NCBI GenBank assembly: GCA_015179025.1
Contig: WHUX01000567.1
Location: 1 to 19,181, forward strand
Reading direction: 5' to 3'
DNA from: Terfezia claveryi
Lineage: Eukaryota > Ascomycota > Pezizomycetes > Pezizales > Pezizaceae
DNA: 19,181 bases
Shown here: piece by piece, positions 8,112 to 17,780 of the stretch
How the letters are laid out: each line of letters opens with the position of its first letter
Position numbering within the stretch: the stretch's first letter is position 1
The notes under the pieces: generated by a model
Databases searched by the model: none
The model's input: only the letters and a program-made list of their open reading frames with translations
What the model was told of the DNA's origin: nothing
Program-made: the position numbers and the translations under genes

Positions 8112-8274
8112 GCTTTTCTTATGTATATATTCTAGTCTGTTAACATAATGCTCGGAGTAGAAGATTTCTTGTATTCCCTGAAAATACTAATTGCCTAGAA
8201 TCGCCGCTTCTACAGTGTGCACCACGAAACGAGCAAGTTTTTGTACCATTGACAACTCACCAAGCTGGCGTTTA

Positions 8275-8466
8275 TGTCCTTGAGCCTGCAATCGGAGGTC
8301 CCTATTAGCCTGCGATCGGGGGTCCCTATTAGCCTGCGATCAGGAGTCCCTATTAGTCTGGATATCCACATCCATATGAGTATGTAATTGGGGTTCTTTC
8401 TTAGCCTAGATATCCGTATCCATATGAGCCTGCAATTGGGGCCTGCAATCGGGGGTCCTTCTTAGC
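8275..8466. repeat. Minisatellite C, right arm
   Basis: AGCCTGCGATCGGGGGTCCC plus TATT units (24 bp) and spacers with ATATCCATATGAG, inverted relative to 4168-4431. The units here keep CG dinucleotides (GCGATCG) where the left arm has GATTG, fitting CpG loss in the left arm. Confidence 0.75.
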
Positions 8467-8540
8467 CTGTATATTCGAGTCCATATGAGAAATCATCTGC
8501 CTCAGTCTGCATCACGTAGCATCCACTTCCGTCATACTTC

Positions 8541-8719
8541 CTAGCATGAAACACACCAATATCTAGAGCTGGCGAAAGCATGAAAAAACCAATATATAGA
8601 GCCAGCGGAAGTATGAAAAACACCAATATATAGCGCCAGCAGAAGCATGCAAAACACCAATACCTAGAGCTAGCAAAAGCATGCAAAACACCAATATCTA
8701 GAGCCAGCGGAAGCATGAA
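8541..8719. repeat. 34-bp minisatellite D, right arm
   Basis: About five units of the 34-bp repeat, read here as AACACCAATATCTAGAGCCAGCGGAAGC-like sequence, inverted relative to 3790-4108 and about four units shorter. Confidence 0.8.
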
Positions 8720-9000
8720 TTGCATGCATATATAGAAGCCAAAAAGCAATCATTTCTATATGTTTGTCTTCTCATTTGTTTCCCATATATGGGTATTTCC
8801 TCCTTTGTGCTAGGTTTTGCCAATTGTAGGAGGAGCCCCAACCGACGCAGCGGGATGATTGTAGGTAAGACAAGTAATCTGGTTTTAAGACAGTGCCAGT
8901 CGATCCAATGGCTGGCAGCAAGACACGGCAAGTCCCTATTTCCAAGGTGTATCCGGCTGGGACTTAGAGCTTTTCTCTTGTTCATTCCTTCCAAATAATT
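8720..9000. repeat. Unique block E, right arm
   Basis: Inverted counterpart of 3501-3789, with shared segments such as CCCATATATGGGTATTTCCT and GACACGGCAAGTCCCTATTT. I see no coding sequence. Confidence 0.75.
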
Positions 9001-9375
9001 TTGCTCACTCAATTCTACCTGGTTTGCTCGCTCATTTTCTCGCTCATTTGCTCACTCATTTTCTCGCTGATTTGCTTGCTCGATTCTAGGCTGATTTGCT
9101 CTCTCGATTGTATACTGATTTGCTTGCTCGATTCTAGGCTGATTTGCTCGCTCGATTATATGCTGATTTGCTTGCTCATTTTCTCACTGATTTGCTTGCT
9201 CGATTCTAGGCTGATTTGCTCGCTCGATTGTATGCTGATTTGCTCGCTCGATTGTAGGCTGATTTCCTCGCTCGATTCGGTGATATCCTTGCTCAGTTCT
9301 CTGCTGATTTCCTCACTCAATTCTAGGCTGATTTTCTCGCTCAATTCTAGGCTGAGTTGCTTGCTCAATTCTAGC
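9001..9375. repeat. 24-bp minisatellite F, right arm
   Basis: About fifteen units of the F repeat in inverted orientation (CTAGGCTGATTTGCTCGCTC plus GATT). It is continuous here, which is the reason for calling the 1691-3312 stretch an insertion in the left arm. At 9376 it passes into GCGAATATCCAGGCTAATAT, the inverted G unit, mirroring the junction near 1268. Confidence 0.85.
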
Positions 9376-9436
9376 GAATATCCAGGCTAATATGGACAGT
9401 GAATTGCAGGCTCATATGGACGGCGAATCTAGGATT

Positions 9437-9758
9437 CTAGGGACGAGGATGTGAAGGCTGGTACAGATGGGGGTTTTGGGGCGCAGTGTGTTAGATAGCC
9501 TTATTAGATAATCGTGAGAATAAAATGGATTATTTCAAAATATATATAATGCAGGTGAACTACAAGTACAGTGTAGTAGTGCGGGCGCGGCTATACTGGG
9601 AGACCATTTGCGTTAGAGTTTGGAATGGGATGGTGACTGCGTAGAGGGTAGAGGTTAAGGTAGACATGAATCTAGGAATATGGCATCAAATGATTTACGT
9701 TGGTTAGGCCAAATAAGTTGGGTGTGCGTAAGGAAATATAAGAAGATATGAATATTTA
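9437..9758. other. Unassigned sequence between the foldback element and the second hairpin
   Basis: About 320 bp with no periodicity, no supported gene and no inverted partner in the window. It includes TATATATAATG and GC-rich patches. It may contain the outer terminus of the second hairpin element or be original host sequence. Confidence 0.5.
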
Positions 9759-10095
9759 TGCCATCCTGGAACGGCCTAGGTAATCTCGCAATCTCGCAAC
9801 GGCCCAGTCCATACCGGTATGGGGAGCCATACCGGTATGGCCCGGGCAATCCTGGAATGGCCCGGTCCATACTGGTATGGCCTAGAATCCTAGAACGGAC
9901 CAGAAGATATATAAGCTTGCGAATGCATAGATTTCTTACACATATATATATAAGTCTCGAGTTTCTTACATATATATATATAAGCTCGCGAATGCATGGA
10001 TTTTTCATATATATATATGTCTCCAAAAGCACGAGTTTCTCCCACATATATATATATATATAAGCTTGCGAATGTATGGATTTCTCATACATATA
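9759..10095. mobile_element. Left arm of a second AT-rich hairpin element, cut by the retrotransposon
   Basis: The organisation resembles one arm of the hairpin at 7027-7869. GGAACGGCC and two perfect palindromes CCATACCGGTATGG (9809-9822 and 9827-9840) are followed by GAACGGACCAGAAG and then ATATATATA units separated by CTTGCGAATGCATAGATTTC and TCTCCAAAAGCACGAG. No mirrored second arm exists in the window. The TG of the retrotransposon LTR starts at 10096 within an ATATAT run, so the LTR element probably inserted here and the other arm may lie beyond 19181. Confidence 0.6.
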
Positions 10096-10708
10096 TGTCA
10101 CGGGGTGACATCCAGCCCTACCAAAGGTACTTGGGCCCTTATAGAACGACCCTAGAATCTATATGAACTCTAGGTACACTCTTAGCAGTGTGGTGCAAAC
10201 GTTTCTAATACTTATCTATAAGAGTTAAGTATATGAAATGGGTATGAATCTCGGAGTAGTTTATAATCATCCTAGATGGTTAAGACCCTTATGGAACGTT
10301 CATAGACCCTTGAGGGAGCTACGGTTTAAGTTTCATAAGAATCCGATTAATGGTTCAATAGTTATACTCAGATTAATATGCTGACTATATGCATATATAT
10401 ATATGCTAGCTATATATTAGCTGTTACCCTGAAGTCTTGGCGTTACCCTGAATATTGAATTATTACCCTGAACTGCAGGAAAATAATTCGGTAAAAATAA
10501 ATAAAAAAATGAAGCCATGAGGGCGCACTTTAGACCAAAGTGCGTCCGGTGACACTATAAGGGAGTGCGCCCAGGACAGAGGCCAAAGGTAGGGCCAAAA
10601 CATAAAGTTCTCCGAATTTAATGTTTCAAGGTTCTATCTAGGCCTACTCTTCGTCCTGATTCCATTTCTGCAATCCTTTTTATGATCGGAGTTAAACTCA
10701 TGGAGATA

Positions 10709-11446
10709 TGTAAGTGTGGGCCAAGTTAGTGGAGGTGTTCCTGAGATAAACACGGCTCTACCAACGTGGTTGGGCAGCTAAGCACACTGTCTAGGTCCTA
10801 TACAGGAGTCCCAAAGAGCGGCTGGCTGTTGGTGTTATTTGGGGGGTGTTCAGGAGAGTCACAGAGATCTGGAGAAAGAATATTACCGGTGTAGCTTGTA
10901 TATTCTGATGTTGCTCGACTAGATAGTACTGAAAGAGATCCTGTCCTATCTAGAGGCCGCGGAAATAAGGTCTTTAATAGACACTAGATTTCTGAGGCTA
11001 TGAGTCTAAACGAACTCATGTAAGGACAATCATCAAGACTCATTATGATACCTGATCATAATGGATACAAGATGGCTCATTCTAGATACGTTCTGTATCA
11101 TAGATGACGCCAGAGAAAGTAATAGAAACGAGGCTGACAATAGAATAGAGAATAAGACATGACATCAGTTACCGAACAAGATAGGCAACTGGAACAGGAG
11201 AAAGTGGTTAGCTTGCTGACCACATAAAACATGTCAGTAATGAGTCATCGATAAAGGAAAGAGATAACGTGCTAAAGAAAGACAACACTAATACATGAGT
11301 AATCCATATACTAATCCAACTGAGGGAAATACCTAAACAAGTAAAATGCGTCCTAAACATTAGATAAAGAAAATCCTAAAAATAGCCAAAGAGATTCCAA
11401 CGTTCAAATAAGACTTATAGTAAGGAGAAAACAAGTATTCCTTACA
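10709..11446 (-). mobile_element. 738-bp solo LTR of a second retrotransposon, inside the left LTR
   Basis: It runs from TGTAAGTGTGGGCC to AGTATTCCTTACA, so it has TG...CA ends within a TGTAAG/CTTACA inverted pair. It is flanked by AGATA on both sides (10704-10708 and 11447-11451). The right LTR shows the empty site, with a single AGATA in GGAGATATAAGAC. Its reverse complement matches 13834-14571 at about 97 percent by eye. No internal coding region accompanies it, hence a solo LTR. True transcriptional orientation is unknown; minus is assigned only relative to the gag copy. Confidence 0.9.
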
Positions 11447-12004
11447 AGATATAAGACTTTTAATATGGTCATATAGGTCCACAAGGAGGTTTACTTATTA
11501 TTGGTAATAACTCCGTGAATAATTTGGGTATCATGATAAACTGAGATACTATAATCTTCTATGCGTTGATACCTTTCCAATGGTAATCTACTTGTGACCC
11601 ACGGTTTTCTATTCATAGAGTTATGTACAGTTGAAAATTATTTTCAATGGACACTAGACACTATTAAGTGAATATTGCCGGAAACATAATTAGATGCCCT
11701 CGGATATTGTCGGACGGTAATTCGATAGTATCGGGGATTGGTAACGTATCTGGAATTGAATTTAGTTGTCTCGGATAAGAATTCTTTAATGGGATAAGCG
11801 AGCTATAAGCGAAGCACGTATAACATGCTGACATAGGAATATTCTCTACGTTCGGGTTAGTAACCTGTGACAATGAGTGCAGATAGCAACTGCATTAACA
11901 AAGGTGTGGATGGCATAACACTTAGGAAGAAATTCCAAGGTGACAGGTAGACCCGCGTTTTATAAAATATTTTGATCATAAGAATATCTATGAACACCGC
12001 GGGA

Positions 12005-12012
12005 TATAAATA
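12005..12012 (+). promoter_or_regulatory. TATA box of the left LTR
   Basis: TATAAATA sits about 220 bp before the LTR end and is oriented towards gag. The inverted right LTR has the same element as TATTTATA at 18075-18082. It is a good candidate for the core promoter of the retrotransposon transcript. Confidence 0.55.
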
Positions 12013-12282
12013 GTGCAAGTAGTTCCGGTTGAATTCATTCTACCACCAGAGAGTATTCGAAAGCAAGAGCACCTTGAGTACACGAAGCCTACAAAGTTCT
12101 AAGTCTTGAGTTAACTTTACGTTCAAGCGACATAGGATTTATTTTGTGTTGTGAAATAAAATCCATCGTGGCAGCAAATTATGGCCGTCCTAATAGTCGC
12201 AAGAGCACTATCAGTTAATAGGGCCCCCGTGAGATTACTTTGTAGCCAGTAATTCTCGCTACATTTGCTATATACTCTAATC

Positions 12283-15119
12283 ATGTCTAGTTCACAGACA
12301 CTAAGAGGGCCTCGCCAGCCCTACCAACCCCTTACATTCCCAGATGTCACACCCCGTGCCATCACCCAAAGACCACACAATCTTCCACAGTCAGATACGG
12401 ATACGGAAGATGATCTCATTGACATCCCTATGGAGGATATTCTATCCCGAGGGATGGAATCCTCAAGACACCCCATATACTCTCCAGATGAATTAACCAC
12501 ATTCCCACCCGGTTTATTAGAACGATTTGGACAACCTTCCCGAAGGCCTCCTCATCGAACAGCCAGTAATACATCATCACGACGTCCCACCCAGCCACCA
12601 CCACATCCTACACGACCGTCTCGACCAAGTTTAAGCCAAGAAGAATATGACCAATTTTTGGCTCGAATTGTTAGAGATGGATCTATCAAATTTGACCGGC
12701 AACGAGCAGAGATTGCAGACCTTACAAGAGGTCTAAACGCTCAAGCAAGCCTTCTAAAAGAAGCCCAGGATGCACATAGGGTTATTTTCGAAGGAGCAAT
12801 GGCTACATACGAAGACCTAAAGTTATTACGACAGCAGGTCATCGAGGAAGTAGCAGCATTAAAAGGTCAAACAGAGGGACAAGAGGATGCAGTTAAACGT
12901 TTAACTGTATCTATTAGTGAGGCCTTAGAAAAACAATGGGAGGAACTAAGCAAGAAGCTTAAGCAGGACACGGAGGCAATAGTTGATGCGGCTAAAGTAG
13001 AGTTTGACGGTATCAAAGCAGATGTTGTCAAACTCCATGAATGGACACAGAAGGCGATCAAGCAAGAGCAAGATGATCGCATTCGCAGTTGTGAGACTAA
13101 TAAAGAATCCATAGAAGAACTCTCTCGTCGGATCCAGACTCACAAAAGGAAGCTCAAAGACCTACAAGAGCAACCACTAAGTCAACAACGTCTACCGAAA
13201 CGCACCCGATCAATTGATGATGATATTGAAGATTTCATCATACGTGGTACTCGGACTGGTCCAGTACCACCTCCTCCGCCTCCACCATCACCTCCTCCAC
13301 AAAAGAAAACTCGAGTTCTTTCTGAAAAGAAAGAACCCCGAAACCTTCTCCTACCTCCGAAGTTCAATGGAATTTCGAGCAAGCTGAAGGAGTTCCTAAT
13401 GAAGGTAGACCAGACCTTTGAACGCATGCCGCTGACATATTCTACTCATAGCGAAAAAATCCTGTTTGTAGCGGATCTACTTACAGGAGGTGCAAGCACT
13501 TGGTATTATGCAAACCAACACAAGTATACACCAGACTCCAACTCCAGATGGGTTGAATGGGACACGTTTAATGTCTTTAAACGTGAATTCATAAATGCAC
13601 ACCAAAACCAGCATGAGAAGCGGGATGCTAAGGTCTCCCTTCAGAAGGAGTTCCAGAAAAAAGGTGAGTTGATGAAAGATTTCATCGCTCGTGTCAGGGT
13701 TCATCAGTTGGTAGCGGAACTACCACGGGAACAGCTCTGGGAGCACCTGATTAGTGCAATTCAGCCTGAGACTCGGGCCCATATGGTCCGAGTCAGTACT
13801 GACAAAGACATTTTAGATAAGGTACCTGCTAGTTGTAAGGAATACTTGTTTTTCTCCTTACTATAAGTCTTGTTTGAACGTTGGAATCTCTTTGGCTATT
13901 TTTAGGATTTTCTTTATCTAATGTTTAGGATGCATTTTACTTATTTAGGTATTTCCCTCAGTTGGATTAGTATATAGATTACTCATGTATTAGTGTTGTC
14001 TTTCTTTAGCACGTTATCTCTTTCCTTTATCTCTGACTCATTACTGATATGTTTTATGTGGTCAGCAAGCTAACCACTTTCTCCTGTTCCAGTTGCCTAT
14101 CTTGTTCGGCAACTGATGTCATATCTTATTCTCTATTCTATTGTCAGCCTCGTTTCTATTACTTTCTCTGGCGTCATCTATGATACAGAACGTATCTAGA
14201 ATGAGCCATCTTGTATCCATTATGATCAGGTATCATAATGAGTCTTGATGATTGTCCTTACATGAGTTCGTTTAGACTCATAGCCTCAGAAATCTAGTGT
14301 CTATTAAAGACCTTATTTCCGTGGCCTCTAGATAGGACAGGATCTCTTTCAGTACCATCTAGTCAAGCAACATCAGAATATACAAGCTACACTGGTAATA
14401 TTCTTTCTCTAGATCTCCGTGACTCTCCCAAACACCCCCCAAATACACCAACAGCCAGCCGCTCTTTGGGACTCCTGTATAGGACCTAGACAGTGTGCTT
14501 AGCTGCCCAACCACATTGGTAGAGCCGTGTTCATCTCAGGAACACCTCTACTAACTTGGCCCACACTTACACTAGTACAGAAATGTGCTTCCAAGCTATC
14601 GCAAATGCCGGGTCTCAGGTTGAGTATGAGAAGGTTAGGGAGGCACATGCATAGAGCCAGTTCCGTCAAAAAGAACAGGCTGCTGGTGCGAAAAAGGAGG
14701 TATCCAACACTCCCAAGACTGCCGAAAAGAAGTCCGAAAACCTCAAAGACTGAATTACTAAGCCAAAGCAAAAGGCAAAAACCAAGCCTGATGCTAAGGC
14801 TAAATCCAAATCTGATACCCCTTCCAAGAAAGCCAAAGAGCCTGTCCAAGATAGCGTTACATATGCTATGAGACAGGCTCGGAAGAAGAATGGATAGTGC
14901 ATCAAGTGTAGGGACAAAACTCACATGATGGGTGACTGTTCAATCGGTTGGAAGGTTACGGATGAAACAAAGGCAAAGGGAAAGGGTAAAGGAAAGGAGG
15001 AAGCTAAGAAAGTGGCGACAGAGTCTGCAGGAGCGGCTGTAGTAACGCCACTTGAGGTTCAGTTTGGGCATATTGTGAGTGAGGATGAGTTGGATTATGG
15101 GGAAAATTCGGACTGTTAG
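12283..15119 (+). pseudogene. gag pseudogene (capsid and CCHC nucleocapsid), split by a solo LTR
   Basis: The start is the ATG at 12283 (MSSSQTLRG). Upstream codons are open but begin without ATG. The 517 codons before the insertion contain a Pro/Arg-rich N-terminus, a long charged coiled-coil region (roughly codons 120-300), a polyproline run (PVPPPPPPPSPPP) and a retrotransposon capsid domain (WYYANQ...WVEWDTF...EFI). After the 738-bp solo LTR (13834-14571) and its duplicated CTAGT, the frame resumes at 14577. It has in-frame TAG at 14652, TGA at 14751 and TAG at 14895. A Lys-rich region leads to a zinc knuckle, CIKCRDKTHMMGDC (14898-14939, C-X2-C-X4-H-X4-C). The segment ends at TAG 15117-15119. 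All the premature stops can derive from CAG or CGA by C-to-T change. The product would be the structural protein of the particle. Confidence 0.85.
13834..14571 (+). mobile_element. 738-bp solo LTR of a second retrotransposon, inside gag
   Basis: It runs from TGTAAGGAATACTTG to CCCACACTTACA and is flanked by CTAGT on both sides (13829-13833 and 14572-14576). Removing the element and one CTAGT rejoins gag in frame. It is exactly the same length as the copy at 10709-11446, in the opposite orientation, with about 20 differences, nearly all transitions and several at CpG sites. The gag and pol reading frames flank it on the same strand. No internal part of its parent element is in the window. Confidence 0.92.
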
Positions 15120-15695
15120 GGATGCGGGCTATCTAGTACGTCAGGTCGGATAGTCTCGCAGGATTGGTTTTCTATTTGTGTTATAAGGAATGGCATCTCT
15201 GTTGGCAGTTGGAAGGAGGAACATGAAGGGGAACATATGGATATTGACCCTGTTTTGATTAGTTCTGTTTCTCGCAATTTGTCTTCTTCTGCTATTTCTT
15301 CTCTTTCTTTATCAAATAAAAACGCAAAAAAAGGGACAAAAAGAAAAGCTGATAATGAGGTGGCTCCTCATATTAGCGTACTCGAAAAAAGATCACGAAA
15401 AGTGGCGGTGCCGGATATTTTATTGGATGGAATTAAGGATCTCTCTTTGGCAGGAAAATCAGGTGCGAAGCTATTGAAGCATGAAGGACTGAAATTTCTT
15501 ATCTCTGTTAAGTTATCTTGGATGTACGGAGGAAATAAATGTGAAATTTCCATTAATGCTTTGGTTGATACTGGCGCAGAATCCATGATTTTTGATTCTT
15601 CTTTCGTTGAACAGATGATGCTGTCTTAGGTTAAGAGGGAGAAAAGACTGAGATTAGAGAGCGCCGACGGCTCAATTCTCAAGAGGTCTGGTACA
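15120..15695 (+). pseudogene. pol protease region (pseudogene)
   Basis: It is in the same frame as gag, separated by the single TAG at 15117. A first ATG occurs at 15237. The N-terminal part is Ser- and Lys-rich. The aspartic protease motif LVDTGAES is at about 15561-15584, within INALVDTGAESMIFDSSF. A TAG at 15627-15629 breaks the frame, and the sequence resumes at once with VKREKRLRLESADGS, typical of the protease flap region. The second half of the domain, with LILGMDWIK, lies in the following segment. It would cleave the Gag-Pol polyprotein if intact. Confidence 0.75.
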
Positions 15696-16907
15696 GTGCA
15701 GGTTCAGAACCTGCAGATAGAGGTCCCAGATGCAAGATCGGGACGAAATAAAACTCTTGACCTAGTAACGGAGGTTGCGTGCCTCGAACCAGGCCTACCA
15801 CTCATTTTGGGGATGGATTGGATTAAAGCCAATTGTGATAAGCTACGAGTTACCACTCCTTATGGACTCGAGCTAAAAAGAGCGTTAGAAATCGAGGAGG
15901 TTACGGATTTCGCTGACTTTGACGAAGTACTTGCAGAGACTCAATATGTCGGATTAATTGAAATAGGGGAATGGGATTATCAGAGGTTTGCTAATGGAGA
16001 TGTTCGCAAGGTTATGAAAATAACAGCGACTGAAAATATCCATGAACTTGCTGATCGATTACCAACACAGTACAGGGATTTTGTAAAAATCTTTGGAAAG
16101 GAGTTACAATCCGCCCTTCCCACGCACAGTCTACAAGACATGACAATTGAGTTAGGAGAAGGAAAGAGTCCCCTGTCAGGAAAACTATACCCCCTCTCCC
16201 CTGATGAACTGGAGCTTCTCAAAGAATACCTAGATGAGATGCTCCGAACCGGTAAGATAAGACTGAGCAAAAGCAGTGCTGGCGCTTCTATATTCTTCGC
16301 CAAACAGCCAAATGGCAAGCTCAGAATAGTCGTAGACTATAGAGGGCTCAATGCCATAACCAAAAAAGACAAGTATCCCCTACCACTCATGACTACCCTA
16401 ATGGAACAAGTTGGTACTTCACAGGTTTTCTCCAAACTCGACCTCAAACTCGGGTTTAACCTACTCAGAATAGCAGCTGGAGACGAGTGGAAAACAGCGT
16501 TCAAGACAAGATATGGCTTATACGAATATACAGTTATGCCTTTTGGGCTAACTAACGCACCATCTGTTTTCCAGCGACATGTTAACAATATTCTATCGGA
16601 ACGAATTGACCGAGGAATAGTTATATATATTGATGATATCCTCATTTATACCCAAACAGAGGAAGAACATATCGAGCTCGTCCGTTGGGTGCTGCAGAAA
16701 CTAACGGAGAATAACCTTTGTGTCAACATAGACAAGTGTATCTTCCATGTCCCAGAAGTCGAATTCGTGGGATTTAAAGTAGGTATAAAGGGGATACAAA
16801 TGGGGCAGAAGAAAGTCGAGGATATCCTCGCCTGGCAGGCTCCTCGGAACGTCAAAGAAGTGCAGAGGTTTATTGGATTTGCTAATTTCTATCGCCGGTT
16901 TATTTAA
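15696..16907 (+). pseudogene. pol reverse transcriptase region (pseudogene)
   Basis: An open stretch of 403 codons in the frame of the protease, containing the end of the protease (LILGMDWIKANCD) and the Ty3/gypsy reverse transcriptase. The conserved parts in order are GKLRIVVDYRGLN, FSKLDLKLGFNLLRI, YEYTVMPFGLTNAPSVFQ, the catalytic YIDD (16626-16637), the CVNIDKCIF region, EFVGF, and the FANFYRRFI end of the thumb/connection. A TAA at 16905 ends it; the same frame continues into RNase H, so the stop is a mutation, possibly of CAA. The catalytic Asp residues are all present. Confidence 0.88.
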
Positions 16908-17354
16908 GGCTTTAGTATCTTTGCTTTGCCGATTCAGACACTGACACACAATGGAGTTTCTTGGAACTGGACACAGCAGTGTCAACAAGCCTTCGATGAG
17001 TTAAAATATAGGTTCACAACCGCTCCGATACTATGCCATTATCACCCAGAACGACTGAAAATGATCGAGACAGATGTGTCTGATCTAGCCCAAGCTGGTA
17101 TTCTATCCCAAAAAGAACCAGATGGTCGTTGGCACCCAGTAGCATACTATTCGAAACGCTTCATCCCAGCAGAACTTAATTACGACGTCCATGACAAAGA
17201 AATGGTTGTAATTGTCAATTGTTTCCAAGAATGGAGGCATTTTTTCATGGGTGCCCCTGAAGAGATAATTGTGTATACGGATCACAAGAACCTTGAGTAC
17301 TTTAATTCCACAAAATACTCAATTGAAGGCAGGCCAGATGGGCGGAAATACTAA
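16908..17354 (+). pseudogene. pol RNase H region (pseudogene)
   Basis: It continues the frame of the reverse transcriptase. It shows LTHNGVSWNWTQQCQQAFDELK, then ETDVSDLAQAGILSQ (first catalytic Asp), WHPVAYYSKRF, AELNYDVHDKEMVVIV (catalytic Glu) and EIIVYTDHKNLEYF (catalytic Asp), as in Ty3/gypsy RNase H. The frame is lost by a one-base deletion in the A run at 17312-17315 and ends at 17354. In the corrected frame a TGA (17324-17326) follows. Confidence 0.82.
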
Positions 17355-17780
17355 GCCAGTTCAATTTTAGAATCATCTACCGCCTAGGTGATAAGAATGG
17401 CAAGGCAGATGCGCTTTCTCGTCAGGTAGATCCTGACCTCGAAGGAGGGGGAGAGAAACAGGACCACACGATTCGGATGTTCAAGCCTGGTCAATTCCAA
17501 CTGGGAACAAGTGAGGAGAGTCTAGTAACGCGCCGCATTATGGCAGTGAAGGCCTCACAAACAGAAGAATCAAGTTGGTCGAAGGAGATCCAAGAGGCTG
17601 GCCTCAAGGATGACAAGTGGTTAGGGATTCGGAACGTGTTAAAGTTTGGCAAGGAGTATCCTGGACTCAATCATTATGGTTTAGAAGATGACATGGTAAC
17701 CTATGAACGTCGCCTATATATACCTGACAACAATTCCTTAAGTTGAAAGTGGCTTTCCAAAGTCATGATGCTAAAGTTGC
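17355..17780 (+). pseudogene. RNase H end and pre-integrase linker, cut at the inverted LTR
   Basis: In the shifted frame the sequence reads [20 protein letters not shown] and LSRQVDPDL, the usual end of RNase H. It continues through [10 protein letters not shown] (17477) and [12 protein letters not shown], the linker before the integrase zinc finger. A second one-base loss near 17740 shifts the frame again, after which KVAFQSHDAKVA is followed immediately by LTR sequence. The integrase zinc finger, catalytic core and any chromodomain are missing. Confidence 0.75.

Larger units (their letters stand above)
1240..9436. mobile_element. Foldback-like DNA transposon with composite minisatellite arms
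   Basis: Inverted arms (about 1240-4803 and 7869-9436) enclose a decayed integrase-like transposase gene at 4752-6709. Going outward from the core, both arms have the same order: minisatellite A, unique block B, minisatellite C, minisatellite D, unique block E, minisatellite F, then G. Long terminal inverted repeats built from tandem repeats are known in foldback elements. Here the pairing is with an integrase of the SCAND3/KRBA2 or Ginger kind. The left arm is enlarged by an insertion of about 1.6 kb inside F, and a hairpin element sits at the inner edge of the right arm. Outer ends and a target-site duplication are not resolved, so the limits are approximate. Confidence 0.6.
7869..9436. repeat. 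Right inverted arm of the foldback-like transposon
   Basis: It begins with TGCCCATTGTCATACTGG, the reverse complement of 4803-4786, and continues through the same modules as the left arm in mirror order: A (7920-8111), B (8112-8274), C (8275-8466), D (8541-8719), E (8720-9000), F (9001-9375) and about two degraded G units (9376-9436). The first 50 bases are the inverted copy of the last codons and stop of the transposase gene. Minisatellite copy numbers differ between the arms, as expected for tandem arrays. Confidence 0.75.
10096..12234 (+). repeat. Left LTR (sense), interrupted by a solo LTR
   Basis: It starts TGTCACGGGGTGACATCC and ends GGGCCCCCGTGAGA; the right copy has CCCGTGACA, so the final CA seems to have mutated to GA. 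Without the 743-bp insertion (738 bp plus 5-bp duplication) the LTR is about 1.4 kb. Base 10147 pairs with 19181 and the 12234 end pairs with 17781, in inverted orientation. A TATAAATA box at 12005-12012 points towards gag, which fixes this copy as sense. Relative to the right LTR it lacks about 56 bp near 12131-12176. Confidence 0.85.

Noticed and set aside
1..9436. CRISPR array
   Set aside because: The regular repeats are contiguous minisatellites without unique spacers, and the setting is eukaryotic with introns.
9655..10101. ORFs on both strands across the second hairpin arm
   Set aside because: Same reason: the AT minisatellite with period-related open frames, not a gene.
11664..11873. 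69-residue minus-strand ORF in the left LTR
   Set aside because: It lies wholly in LTR sequence, is not open in the right LTR copy in the same way, and has no recognisable domain.
12235..12265. Primer-binding site directly after the left LTR
   Set aside because: The sequence after the LTR does not show a clear TGG-initiated match to a tRNA 3' end that I can name, so I do not annotate it.
12265..12282. gag start upstream of the ATG at 12283
   Set aside because: The codon at 12265 is TTG; the first ATG in frame is 12283.
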